From contig NZ_JTGN01000006.1 of NCBI RefSeq assembly GCF_000797495.1, forward strand, positions 216,583 to 280,582: a stretch of 64,000 nucleotides of DNA, in the 5' to 3' direction. Below are positions 8,054-17,192 of this stretch, in pieces; position 1 is the first letter of the stretch, and each line of letters starts with the position of its first letter. The stretch comes from Robinsoniella peoriensis (GTDB lineage: Bacteria; Bacillota; Clostridia; Lachnospirales; Lachnospiraceae). A program made the translations under genes and the position numbers. A model generated the notes under the pieces. It worked only from the letters and a program-made list of their open reading frames with translations, did no database searches and was not told the origin of the DNA.

Positions 8054-9061
8054 TTACACAGCCCCCTTATAAAAGCAAATCTGAAATTCTGCACCGCTAT
8101 TTATTCCATTTTGAACTTTCACTGTACCATTCTGCCGGCTAATAATCATTTGAGACAACGCCAGTCCGATTCCAAAACTCCCTTGGCCGGATCCTTTTCC
8201 TTTATAGAACCTTTCAAAAATATGCGGAAGATCCTCAGGCGCAATCCCCTCACCGTTGTCTGAAATTACTATTTTAGTGTATACAGGGTTTTCCTCTGCT
8301 GCTATACATAGACTTCCGCCTGCCGGAGTATGTTCCATACAGTTTTTTATGATATTACCAATCGCTTCCACACTCCATAAAACATCCCCTCTGAAGCTGA
8401 TCTCATCTCCGACTTCCATAAGGAACCTCTGTTCCTTTAACTCCAGGGGAATTTCCAGTGGTTCCATTGCTTTTTTCACCAGTGTGCTCACAGGAACAGA
8501 TTCGAAATGGAATTTCACCGTACCGGATTCCAGCTGTGAAATCTTCAGCAGAGAGGCGATCAGCCAATCTACACGGGATAACAGGCTGTTCACTTCCTGT
8601 ACTTTTCTTACCCGTTCTTCTTCAGAAATTTGTTCCCGCTGCAGCCGCTGCGTAATCATACGTATGGACGTAAGAGGAGTCCGAATCTGATGCGAGATAT
8701 CTGCAATCGAATTGCTAAGATAGACTTTGTCTCTTTGCAGCATTTCTGCCTGTTCCCTTAATCTGACAGTCATCTTATAGATCTCACAGCTTAAAATCGC
8801 CAGCTCCCCTTCCTGATCCTGCATAAAATCCATGCTATAATCACCATGCAGTATCTGATCCAGCCCCTCATTCATGACAGATATTTTTTTATAACGCCTG
8901 CGGGTAAATAAATAATAGATCACACCCCCAATGACGCAGATCATCCCTGCATAAATACCGCCAGGTACTGATATCCAAACACCGCCGAAAACAGCCAGAA
9001 CTGAGAAAACGGCATAAAGTATACATTGTCTTTTTACTTCTGAGTTTCTTAGAAAATTCAT
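8054..9061 (-). CDS. sensor histidine kinase, intramembrane-sensing type
   Basis: 335 aa. Two helices (about 13-31 and 34-52) are separated by only a few residues, so there is no extracellular sensor domain. The HisKA H-box is SHQIRTPLTSI with His124, followed by the N-box NIIKNCMEHT, G1 DNGEGIAPED and G2 GIGLALSQMI. It follows its response regulator by 41 nt and precedes the two ABC ATPases and the permease. Kinases of this shape usually sense through the transporter itself (Bce-type flux sensing); this is inferred from arrangement. Confidence 0.92.
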   Translation of the reverse strand: MNFLRNSEVKRQCILYAVFSVLAVFGGVWISVPGGIYAGMICVIGGVIYYLFTRRRYKKISVMNEGLDQILHGDYSMDFMQDQEGELAILSCEIYKMTVRLREQAEMLQRDKVYLSNSIADISHQIRTPLTSIRMITQRLQREQISEEERVRKVQEVNSLLSRVDWLIASLLKISQLESGTVKFHFESVPVSTLVKKAMEPLEIPLELKEQRFLMEVGDEISFRGDVLWSVEAIGNIIKNCMEHTPAGGSLCIAAEENPVYTKIVISDNGEGIAPEDLPHIFERFYKGKGSGQGSFGIGLALSQMIISRQNGTVKVQNGINSGAEFQICFYKGAV

Positions 9062-9102
9062 ATCGACACTCCTTATTGCCTTTGGCGGATTTGCAGTCTC
9101 TC

Positions 9103-9774
9103 TTAATCTCCTATTTTATAGCCTTGTCCCCGGATCGTCCTGATGATCACAGGATTCGCAGGATCATCCTCCACCTTTTCCCTGAGCCGTTTAATATAGA
9201 CCGTAAGCGTATTGTCATTCACAAAATCCCCGGCAATGTCCCAGATTTCTTCCAGCAGGCGGTTTCTGGACAGCACCTCTCCCTGATGATTCAAAAATAC
9301 CAATAAAAGCCTGTACTCTAAAGAAGAGAGGTTGATTTCCCTCCCATCTTTAGAAACATATGCTTTTACCGTATCTACGTTTAAATTAGAAATCCGAAAT
9401 ACAGACTGCGATTTTCCGCACCGCCGCAATACATTTTTAACCCTCGATATTAATTCCAACGGCCGGAATGGTTTTGCAATATAATCGTCTGCACCCTGGT
9501 CAAATCCTGTGACTACACTTGCTTCATCTCCCAATGCTGTCAGCATGATAACCGGCAGCTCCCACTCCTGCTTAATATACCTGCAGATAGAATAACCACT
9601 TCCATCCGGCAGCATTAAATCTAATAATACCAGGTCAAACTGCTCCTGCTCCAGTATTTCCATTGCCTCACTTCTGGTCCTGCCGGATACAGCCGCAAAA
9701 CCTTCCTCCTTTAACAACTCTGTTAGGTTTTTTATAATATCCTCATTATCTTCTATAAGTAATATCCTGATCAT
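9103..9774 (-). CDS. OmpR-family response regulator
   Basis: About 223 aa. The receiver is IRILLIEDNED, the phospho-acceptor Asp is in LVLLDLMLPDGSGY, and the Lys is in YIAKPF. The C-terminal winged helix has NDNTLTVYIKRLREKVE. The start at 9774 (MIRILLIEDN) has GAGG about 7 nt upstream; longer in-frame starts add 43 residues with no homology to the family. It is first in the operon with the kinase and ABC genes. Its sequence is close to the regulator at 634-1329, suggesting duplication of a whole sensing module. Confidence 0.93.
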   Translation of the reverse strand: MIRILLIEDNEDIIKNLTELLKEEGFAAVSGRTRSEAMEILEQEQFDLVLLDLMLPDGSGYSICRYIKQEWELPVIMLTALGDEASVVTGFDQGADDYIAKPFRPLELISRVKNVLRRCGKSQSVFRISNLNVDTVKAYVSKDGREINLSSLEYRLLLVFLNHQGEVLSRNRLLEEIWDIAGDFVNDNTLTVYIKRLREKVEDDPANPVIIRTIRGQGYKIGD

Positions 9775-9972
9775 GTATACCTCATTTCCATAGAACAGCT
9801 GCCATAAACTACTACTGATCTGCAGCCCGATCTTAACTTTATGAACTACCGATATTATTTCAGTATATTTCATTCTCAAGATAATTGCTATAAGAAAATT
9901 CATTCTTTCTGCAAAAAATCTGCCAGCCCATCTTTTTCCGGCACATCACGGCTGCCTCCCTGTATCAGCGTT

Positions 9973-10650
9973 TTAGGCAAGCAGATCTTTTACCGTTTTT
10001 TTACCATAGACTTTTCTCCAATCATTTGCAAATCCCTCCACCGCTGCAGAAACACATGCATTTTTGCAAAACTCTTCCAGAATAGGATACGGTAATGTGA
10101 CTGCCCTTGCTCCAGCCAGAAAAGTATCGATTACCTGTCTTGTATTGCGATAGCTTGCTCCAAGGACTTTACTGCTTATATGATTCATTTCAAACAGCTG
10201 AGTAATCTCCCGAACAGTTTTTGCAGGGTCCATATTACTGTTATACATTTTATTATAATATACTGCTATGTAATCTGCACCTGCCAAACCGTCTATATAT
10301 GCCTGTTCTGGTGAATATACTACCGTAGCTGTAACATGAATATCCTTTTCCTTCAGCTCTTTCATTGCTCTGTAGCCTTCAAAATTTGATGGTATTTTTA
10401 CAAAGATATCTCTATCCACTTTCTCCACTAGAGCAAGTCCATCTGCAACCATTTCCTGCCAGGATGTTCCCGCCACCTGAACATGAAGCTGCTTATTTCC
10501 AATAATATTCTTAATATCATAAAGCCTTTGGAGAAAATCAGTGTTTTCTCTTGCTATAATGGTTGGATTTGTAGTGACCCCGGATATGCGAAACCATTCA
10601 TTTGCCAATTTAATCTGATCCAGATTTGCCGTATCTAAAATTAACTGCAT
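9973..10650 (-). CDS. transaldolase / fructose-6-phosphate aldolase family
   Basis: About 225 aa, the short FSA/TalC length. Conserved blocks: the N-terminal LDTANL, SGVTTNPTII, and FVKIP with Lys85, the Schiff-base lysine at the same position as in E. coli FsaA. Start ATG 10650 follows GGAGG. It is the last gene of the sugar locus, 97 nt after the Rbs-type permease, so it probably cleaves or rearranges the sugar phosphate made by the upstream kinase. FSA-type enzymes act on dihydroxyacetone or related ketoses; several family members have other or unknown substrates. Confidence 0.85.
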   Translation of the reverse strand: MQLILDTANLDQIKLANEWFRISGVTTNPTIIARENTDFLQRLYDIKNIIGNKQLHVQVAGTSWQEMVADGLALVEKVDRDIFVKIPSNFEGYRAMKELKEKDIHVTATVVYSPEQAYIDGLAGADYIAVYYNKMYNSNMDPAKTVREITQLFEMNHISSKVLGASYRNTRQVIDTFLAGARAVTLPYPILEEFCKNACVSAAVEGFANDWRKVYGKKTVKDLLA

Positions 10651-10747
10651 GCTTACCTCCACTTATTCTCACGAATTACGTGATATTTTATGATGTTAAA
10701 CGTGTTCTGAAAATTAATTCTACAATTTCTTAAAGTCCCAAACATAT

Positions 10748-11698
10748 TTAACGTTTCTTTGTTTTTGTATCAATTAATACAGCTACCACGATAATTCCGC
10801 CTTTTATAACCTGCTGCCAATAAGAGTTAATGTCGATCAGCGTCATCCCGTTACTTAGTACACTCAGCAGTAAAACACCCACAATTGTTCCGAATAACTT
10901 GCCTTTTCCGCCTGACATACTGGTACCGCCTACAACCGCAGCAGTAATACAATCCATTTCAAAACTCTGCCCGGCGGAAGGCTGGCCTGAACCAAGTCTG
11001 GCTGAAACTATAAGACCTGCAACCGCTGTCAGTACGCCCATAATCAGGTATACAATAATTTTAACTTTATCTACATTCAGCCCTGACCACTTACTGGCCT
11101 CTGCATTGCCACCCACTGCATAGACATATCGCCCAAAACGTAACTTATTCATGATAAATGAACCGGCTATCACGCAGACTGCCATAATTATTACCGGAAT
11201 CGGTAAAAACCCCACATATCCCGTACCAATATTTAGGTACCTGTCATCTGTAATTGAAATAGGATCACCGCCCGTTACAATATACGCCATTCCTCTTAAG
11301 ATCGTCATGCTTGCCAAAGTTGCTATGAACCCCGGCAGATCTCCTTTTGCCGTAAGAAATCCATTAAATAATCCAACGGCAACTCCCATGAATATCGCTG
11401 CTAAAACAGCGAGAATTACAGAATTGGTCATTTTAAATGTCCAGGTTGCAACCAAACCGCTTACTGCAACAAGAGAACCGGCAGACAAATCAATCTCCCC
11501 AACGATAATAACCATCGTCATACCAATAGATGCTATTGCTGTATAAGATGCCTGGCGGATTACATTAATAATATTGTTAAATGTCAGAAATGTGGGTGTT
11601 AACACCGTCCATAACAGACAGATAAATATAAGGATGAAAACGAGCACCAGTTGTCTCATTGTATCAAAACTCAATTTTTTCTTGTTTGCAGTAGTCAT
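10748..11698 (-). CDS. sugar ABC transporter permease, RbsC type
   Basis: 316 aa with about nine to ten membrane helices and the family blocks IIVGEIDLSAGSLVAVSG and VVGGTSMSGGKGKLFGT. It belongs to the BPD_transp_2 family, with an RbsA-type double ATPase and an RbsB-type binding protein. It overlaps the ATPase stop by 4 nt, so translation is coupled. It imports a monosaccharide; the identity is discussed under the kinase at 14472. Confidence 0.92.
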   Translation of the reverse strand: MTTANKKKLSFDTMRQLVLVFILIFICLLWTVLTPTFLTFNNIINVIRQASYTAIASIGMTMVIIVGEIDLSAGSLVAVSGLVATWTFKMTNSVILAVLAAIFMGVAVGLFNGFLTAKGDLPGFIATLASMTILRGMAYIVTGGDPISITDDRYLNIGTGYVGFLPIPVIIMAVCVIAGSFIMNKLRFGRYVYAVGGNAEASKWSGLNVDKVKIIVYLIMGVLTAVAGLIVSARLGSGQPSAGQSFEMDCITAAVVGGTSMSGGKGKLFGTIVGVLLLSVLSNGMTLIDINSYWQQVIKGGIIVVAVLIDTKTKKR

Positions 11699-13212
11699 AA
11701 TCCCTTTCCTCCTCCGATAGCTGCGCTCATAAGTGCCTCCTGTGTAACTTCCTGGGAATTCATTTCCCCTGTTTTACTTCCCTCATGCATAACTACCACA
11801 CGGTCACTTATTTTCATGATTTCAGCCATCTCAGACGAAATCATAATAATGCTCATTCCCTGTTCGGTGAGCCTGCGCATAAGGTTATAGATCTCTGTCT
11901 TTGCACCGATATCAATTCCTCTGGTAGGTTCATCCATAATCAGTACGTCCGGTGCCATGGAAAGCCACTTCGCAATTACCACTTTCTGTTGATTTCCTCC
12001 GCTCAATTCTTTCACTGCCTGGTTCTCATTGGCAAGGGCTATTGCCAGGTCTTTAATATATGTCCCCGTGATATCCTGCAATTCTTCTTTTCTTAGAATC
12101 TCATGCTTAAACTGAGCCAGTTTCGACAGCAGCATATTATCTTTTATACTCATTCCAAGCACCAGCCCCAAATCCTTTCTGTCCTCCGGAACAAGCCCGA
12201 TTCCGGCATTAATTGCATCTCTTGGGCATCCAATACTTACTTTTTTCCCTTTTATATAAATTTCACCGTCTGCAATGGAGTCAATTCCGAATATGATCCT
12301 GGAAAGCTCTGTTCTGCCCGCTCCCACAAGTCCAAAAAATCCAAGAATTTCTTTCTTATAAAGTTTAAAATTAACAGGTATGGATCCAGGATATATTTTT
12401 ACATTTCTGACTTCCAGCACAACGTTATTCTCATCCACCGTCACATTCCCTTTTGGAATCTTTTCTTCCAGCTCCCGTCCGATCATCATTTTAATGATTG
12501 CCTTTTCATCAAAATCATCCCGTTCTACCGTGCTGATATAAGCCCCGTCACGAAAAACTGTAATTCTGTCTGCCAGATCAAAAACTTCTTCCATACGGTG
12601 TGAAATGTAGACGATACTGATTCCCCGAGACTTCAGTTCCCGTATAATCTCGAATAGAATGTGTGATTCATTATCGGTCAGACTGGCTGTGGGCTCATCT
12701 AAAATGATTACCTTTGCATGGAAAGATAAGCATTTTGCAATTTCAATTAACTGTTTATGTCCGCAGCTCAGAGAACTGATCGTTGTCTTTGGATCCAGCT
12801 TTAAATTGACTTTTCCCAATTCCATTGCCGCATCCGCATACATGGCAGCTTTATCGATACAGTGCTTTTTGTCTAAATGCTCTCTACCCAGGAATATATT
12901 TTCTGCTATATTCATATTTTCCAGAAGATTAAATTCCTGAAACACCATACTGATCCCTAACTGCTGTGCCTGCAAAGGCGTCTTGATGTCTATCTCTTCC
13001 AATTGTCCTGCAGCATTGGCGATCATAGTCTTCCCTTCTGTCTTTGTATATACTCCGGTAAGAATCTTCATCAGGGTTGACTTTCCTGCCCCGTTTTCCC
13101 CCATCAGAGCATGTACTTCGCCTTCTCTGAGATCCAGCTGTACATTATTAAGTGCCTTGATACCTGCAAATGATTTTGTTATATTTTCCATCTTTACTAT
13201 TGTTTTTCCCAC
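11695..13212 (-). CDS. sugar ABC transporter ATPase, RbsA type (two ABC domains)
   Basis: 505 aa with two fused ABC domains. The first has Walker A GENGAGKST, an atypical signature LSCGHKQ in place of LSGGxxQ, and Walker B VIILDEPTASL. The second has the degenerate Walker A typical of the family (LVGAGRTEL), signature LSGGNQQK and Walker B VLIMDEPTRGID. One active and one degenerate site is normal for this type. It lies 24 nt after the binding protein gene and overlaps the permease. Confidence 0.93.
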   Translation of the reverse strand: MGKTIVKMENITKSFAGIKALNNVQLDLREGEVHALMGENGAGKSTLMKILTGVYTKTEGKTMIANAAGQLEEIDIKTPLQAQQLGISMVFQEFNLLENMNIAENIFLGREHLDKKHCIDKAAMYADAAMELGKVNLKLDPKTTISSLSCGHKQLIEIAKCLSFHAKVIILDEPTASLTDNESHILFEIIRELKSRGISIVYISHRMEEVFDLADRITVFRDGAYISTVERDDFDEKAIIKMMIGRELEEKIPKGNVTVDENNVVLEVRNVKIYPGSIPVNFKLYKKEILGFFGLVGAGRTELSRIIFGIDSIADGEIYIKGKKVSIGCPRDAINAGIGLVPEDRKDLGLVLGMSIKDNMLLSKLAQFKHEILRKEELQDITGTYIKDLAIALANENQAVKELSGGNQQKVVIAKWLSMAPDVLIMDEPTRGIDIGAKTEIYNLMRRLTEQGMSIIMISSEMAEIMKISDRVVVMHEGSKTGEMNSQEVTQEALMSAAIGGGKGL

Positions 13213-13236
13213 AGCTTCACCTCATAATTTTTGCGA

Positions 13237-14238
13237 TTATTTTAGATACTGAGCTTCTCTGTCTATGTATTCCTGGATATTGTCTTTTGTCATGTATTCA
13301 CATTCCAGTTTAATTTCTTTATCTACTGTTTCGCCGTTGATCCACTTTACTGCATTTTTTACGGATTCATATCCCATCTGATATGGATCCTGGGCAACGC
13401 CAATCGCCAGCGTTTCGTCTTTGATTCCATTCATAACATCTTCCGTAGCATCAACTCCGGTAAGGATAATATCCTTTAATCCGGAAGCCTTAACAGCGCT
13501 TGCTATTCCCAATGCGGAGTTCTCATTTATTCCCGGAAATGCCTGTATATCGGGATGTGCCTGGAGAATAGTTTCTGCTGATTCCAAAGATTTTGTTCGC
13601 TCAATAGCACCGTTCTGGGTTGCTACCATTTCAATCTGGGTTTTTGCCTTAATATAGTCGGTAAATCCTTTTTCACGGTCTTTTAATGAAGAAACAGAAG
13701 GGTCAACTAACAATGCAATTTTTCCCTTACCACCCAGTTGTTCATCTATATACTGAGCCAGCATTTCACCGATTTTCACATTATCAGAAGCAATAAAGGA
13801 AGTTGCTTCCGCCCCGTCTACTGTGATGTCCATCGTAAATATGCCTATGTTTTTATCCAGTGCAGCCTGACAAGCTGGTGCCACTGCTGCAGAATCATAT
13901 GGGTTTAATAAAATTGCTTTTACACCGCTTTGTACCAGGTTTTCTATCTGTGTTGTCTGTTTTTCTACACTGCTGTCTGCTGACTGTACAACTAGTTCCA
14001 CACCCAATTCTTTTGCCGCATCTTCCGCACCTTTTTGCATTGCCTTAAAAAATGGATGTACGTTCTGCCCAAATGAAATACCAAGTGCAATATCTGATTT
14101 TGCCTTGGAATCAGATTCTTTCACTTCCGTGACTCCTGCGGCAGAGGAAGAAGCGGTACCCGCATCATTTGATCCACAGCCTGCGAAACTAACTGCCAAT
14201 GCAGCACAGCATAAAACTGATAATATTTTCTTCTTCAT
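13237..14238 (-). CDS. sugar-binding lipoprotein, RbsB type
   Basis: 333 aa. Signal peptide with lipobox SFAGC (Cys21), a Ser/Ala-rich linker, then a periplasmic-binding-protein type 1 fold (ALGISFGQNVHPFFKAM, QSGVKAILLNPYDSAAVAPA, GVDATEDVMNGI). In a Gram-positive it is lipid-anchored outside the membrane. It delivers a sugar to the permease and ATPase encoded downstream. It is expected to be the most highly expressed gene of the locus; a hairpin at 14371-14406 precedes it. Confidence 0.93.
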   Translation of the reverse strand: MKKKILSVLCCAALAVSFAGCGSNDAGTASSSAAGVTEVKESDSKAKSDIALGISFGQNVHPFFKAMQKGAEDAAKELGVELVVQSADSSVEKQTTQIENLVQSGVKAILLNPYDSAAVAPACQAALDKNIGIFTMDITVDGAEATSFIASDNVKIGEMLAQYIDEQLGGKGKIALLVDPSVSSLKDREKGFTDYIKAKTQIEMVATQNGAIERTKSLESAETILQAHPDIQAFPGINENSALGIASAVKASGLKDIILTGVDATEDVMNGIKDETLAIGVAQDPYQMGYESVKNAVKWINGETVDKEIKLECEYMTKDNIQEYIDREAQYLK

Positions 14239-14370
14239 ATGAATCCTCCTTATATATAATCAGGCTGCCTGCCCGATTTTTTACCTTATTTTATATTTTG
14301 CCGTATAATGATGCTTGAATTAATACTATACCTATATTATAATGAAGATGTTTTATGTTTATGTGAAGCC

Positions 14371-14406
14371 CTTCCTGGGATTGATCCCAAATGAAATCCC
14401 GGGAAG
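14371..14406. other. intercistronic hairpin before the binding protein gene
   Basis: CTTCCTGGGATT and AATCCCGGGAAG pair over 12 positions with one wobble. No T-run follows on the minus strand, so it looks more like an mRNA processing or stabilising hairpin between the kinase and binding-protein cistrons than a full terminator. Nothing else is evident in the 14239-14471 gap apart from AT-rich sequence. Confidence 0.5.
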
Positions 14407-14471
14407 AGCTAAGCCCAGCAATCTTTTATTCATGGTATTATCTATCGTTTTACTATCACTTTATTATAGAT

Positions 14472-15710
14472 TTATCTCACAAACTCTGCTCCGCCTTTAA
14501 TATTTCTTGGAGCCAAAGCGATCTTACCAAGAATTGCATATTGTGATGCGTGTCCTGCTGCCGGAATATTTCCAGGTACACAATGAATCGTGGAATATGC
14601 GATTGTTGCAAATTTTACTGCTTCTTTGTATTCCGGAGGAATTCCAATCTCTGCAGAAGTAGTCAATCTGATATTTTGAGGAATTCTTGCCTGAATTTCT
14701 TTCATAATCGCCGGATTCCTCACACCTCCGCCGCTTGCATAAAGAGTATTTGTCTTTGCAACAATATCAGCCGGAATGTTATCCGTCATTGATTTTGCTA
14801 CCGCCGCACCGGTAAAGGCACATGCAGTTGCAATAATATCTTCTTTGGGCAGATATTTGAACTTTTCTATAACACTATCTATGTACTCAGCACTATAGTC
14901 CGCAATCCATCCGGATCTTGGTACCGGCCTGTCAAAAAACGGATGCTTCATAAAATGATCCAGTAAATCTGCATTGACATTCCCACGCTCCGCAATCATA
15001 CCATCTTTATCATATTCCAGGCCAAAAAGCTTTTTGCACATATAATTAGAAATTACATTCCCCGGACCTGTATCAAATCCAAACATTTGGCGTCTGTCCT
15101 TACTTGCCAGATGAAGATTTGCAATACCTCCGATATTTAATGTCATGGATGGATTTTCTTTTTTTCTAAACATAATAAAATCCAGATACGGCATAAGAGG
15201 TGCTGCACTGCCGCCCCAGGTATGATCTGCCGGACGAAAATGCGTAACGGTATCAATATCTGTAAGATTTGCAATCACGGAACTTTCACCCATCTGGAAG
15301 CCTGCAGGATATGCTTTCGACAGCCACCTGCCCGGCCAGTCCGCTTTCTGTTCTACCGTCATCTCAGAGATTGCTTTGTGATCCGGCTGTTCCTGGTAAA
15401 TAGTCTGGGTATCCAGTCCAAGAACCTTGATATCTCTGGAGTTAATATTATTTTCTTTCATAAATTGAACCGCTTTTTCTGCAAAGACTGCGCCGCAGAT
15501 ATAATTTAATCGGTTCAGTCCCACCATATCCACTTTGTTTTCAAAGGAAGCTGTAACGATTTCCTTAACCTCTTCGGGCCAGTCGTATGAGCCTCCCGCA
15601 ATAAATCTCGGTGCCTTTGGAAACCCATCTGCATCCATTTCAGTTTCAGCCAGAACAACGTCAATACCATCAAATGATGAACCACTGTTCATTCCCATAA
15701 TTAAATCCAT
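14472..15710 (-). CDS. divergent AnmK-like sugar kinase
   Basis: 412 aa against about 370 for E. coli AnmK. Visible family motifs: N-terminal phosphate loop GMNSGSSFDGIDVVLAE (AnmK: GTSLDGVD), TLNIGGIANLHL, FGFDTGPGN and YASGGGVRNPAIM. The active-site block reads FRPADHTWGGSAAPLMP, keeping the Asp matching the catalytic base but changing GGQGAPL to GGSAAPL. AnmK opens and phosphorylates 1,6-anhydro-MurNAc. Here there is no MurQ etherase; instead the gene sits between a LacI regulator and an Rbs-type importer, with an aldolase at the end. I therefore call it a kinase of an imported sugar, possibly an anhydrosugar, with unknown substrate. Confidence 0.75.
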   Translation of the reverse strand: MDLIMGMNSGSSFDGIDVVLAETEMDADGFPKAPRFIAGGSYDWPEEVKEIVTASFENKVDMVGLNRLNYICGAVFAEKAVQFMKENNINSRDIKVLGLDTQTIYQEQPDHKAISEMTVEQKADWPGRWLSKAYPAGFQMGESSVIANLTDIDTVTHFRPADHTWGGSAAPLMPYLDFIMFRKKENPSMTLNIGGIANLHLASKDRRQMFGFDTGPGNVISNYMCKKLFGLEYDKDGMIAERGNVNADLLDHFMKHPFFDRPVPRSGWIADYSAEYIDSVIEKFKYLPKEDIIATACAFTGAAVAKSMTDNIPADIVAKTNTLYASGGGVRNPAIMKEIQARIPQNIRLTTSAEIGIPPEYKEAVKFATIAYSTIHCVPGNIPAAGHASQYAILGKIALAPRNIKGGAEFVR

Positions 15711-15757
15711 TTGTTTACCTCCATTTTTGTTTTATTTATAGTAACCTTACCGGTTTG

Positions 15758-16795
15758 CTATCGTTTTTTACAGGACTTTCGGATATTCAAATGACCTTTT
15801 AATACAATCTTCATTCCATCTTCTTCTCTTTCGGGATGTTCCACCTGAGTAAATACTCTCTCAGCCGCAATTCTTCCCATCTTCTCAACCTGCTGTTCAA
15901 CTGTAGTAATATCCATCAGCTGTATCATATCTTCTTCATCCCATGTAATAATGGACCTTTCACTCAGCCAGTTTTCAGAACGAAGTTTCAGTTCCCTGAA
16001 TATAGCAGTTGTAAGTGATCCGTTTAAAATAAGAATGGCTGTAATATCTTCGTTTTTATTCAGATACTCATCAATTTCTTTCTCTACCGCTTCTTCCTCC
16101 CAGTCGAAGGTTTCTATGTACCTTTCATCTAAATCAATTCCTTTATCCCGAAAGGCTTTGCGGTAGCCTTCCACACGATCCCTGACAGTAGTGATCATGG
16201 GACGCCCTGCCCCAAAGACACCAATCTTACGATGACCCAAATCCAATAAGTAGGATGTAGCCTCACAAGCCACATCTTTGTTTGCAGTTTCAATCAAATC
16301 ACGGTTTAAGCCTTCGATTTTCCGGTCAACACAAACAACCGGAATCGGACCATTATACAAAACCCGCTTGTCTTTGGGAATTGCCTTAATATTGTCAAAT
16401 ATGGATGCCAGAATAATGCCGTCTACCTGCTTTGTACGAAGCATTTCCATGTGCTGTAATTCTAATTCCGGTTTCTCATGGGTATTGCAGATCAATGTAT
16501 TGTAACCATTTTTTCTTGCTACCCGTTCTATGGAATATACCATTTCTCCAAAAAAACTATTTTTAATACTTCCGATTACAATGCCGATAGTCTTCATACT
16601 CCGGCCTCTCATACCCTGCGCAATGGCATTAGGCGAATAATTTAATTCCCTGACTGCATTCATTACTTTATCTCTGGTCTTCTCTGAAACAGATCCATAA
16701 TTGCCGATTACTCTGCCCACAGTTGCAACCGATACACCGGCTAATATCGCCACATCTTTGATTGTCTTTTCCTTATTTTCTCCATTATCCCCCAT
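15758..16795 (-). CDS. LacI-family transcriptional regulator of the sugar locus
   Basis: 345 aa. The N-terminal LacI helix-turn-helix reads IKDVAILAGVSVATVGRVIG with hinge helix YSPNAIAQGMRGR, followed by a periplasmic-binding-type ligand domain (MKTIGIVIGSIKNSFFGEM). It is first in the operon, 48 nt before the AnmK-like kinase gene, and has a perfect 12-bp palindrome 29 bp upstream of its start. It most likely represses its own operon and is relieved by the imported sugar or its phosphate. Confidence 0.92.
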   Translation of the reverse strand: MGDNGENKEKTIKDVAILAGVSVATVGRVIGNYGSVSEKTRDKVMNAVRELNYSPNAIAQGMRGRSMKTIGIVIGSIKNSFFGEMVYSIERVARKNGYNTLICNTHEKPELELQHMEMLRTKQVDGIILASIFDNIKAIPKDKRVLYNGPIPVVCVDRKIEGLNRDLIETANKDVACEATSYLLDLGHRKIGVFGAGRPMITTVRDRVEGYRKAFRDKGIDLDERYIETFDWEEEAVEKEIDEYLNKNEDITAILILNGSLTTAIFRELKLRSENWLSERSIITWDEEDMIQLMDITTVEQQVEKMGRIAAERVFTQVEHPEREEDGMKIVLKGHLNIRKSCKKR

Positions 16796-16823
16796 ATGTC
16801 CAACCTCACTAATGAATTTTTTT

Positions 16824-16835
16824 GAGAACGTTCTC
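16824..16835. promoter_or_regulatory. LacI-type operator GAGAACGTTCTC
   Basis: A perfect 12-bp palindrome centred on CG, the classical geometry of LacI-family operators, 29 bp upstream of the lacI-type start codon. A partial match, GTTAACGTTCTC, lies at 16975-16986, 151 bp away centre to centre, and could be an auxiliary operator. The rest of the 16796-17192 gap is AT-rich and carries the helicase terminator. Confidence 0.75.
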
Positions 16836-17023
16836 TTTAATTACATTATACATCTATTTTCTAATATGTCAATTATATAAATTATTTTCACCAATTATAA
16901 CAGATTTATGCTTTATATTTTATGCATAATGTATAATAGGTATTTTTCATATTTAACTATTTATGTTATAAAATGTTAACGTTCTCCTTTTTATACACCA
17001 TCAGTATCATCTTTTATGACAAT

Positions 17024-17069
17024 AAAAAAGCGGTCACAATTCCGATTTCTCGAAACTGCATCGCTTTTT
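17024..17069 (-). terminator. terminator downstream of the helicase
   Basis: On the minus strand AAAAAGCG pairs with CGCTTTTT, with further internal pairing of CAGTT with AATTG and CGA with TCG, ending in a T-run. It lies about 120 nt after the helicase stop. Confidence 0.6.
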
Positions 17070-17192
17070 GTTACTGCTATTCAATACACACTTTATTTCT
17101 TTGCAGCATACCGTTACCTGATTTCTTGAGGGTATACTATTATCTGATTTCGTCACATCATTTCATTACTACATTCCGTAACTGTATTTCAC

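Noticed and set aside
9775..9903. N-terminal extension of 43 residues on the second OmpR regulator
   Set aside because: The extension has no family similarity, and the ATG at 9774 has a proper ribosome site.
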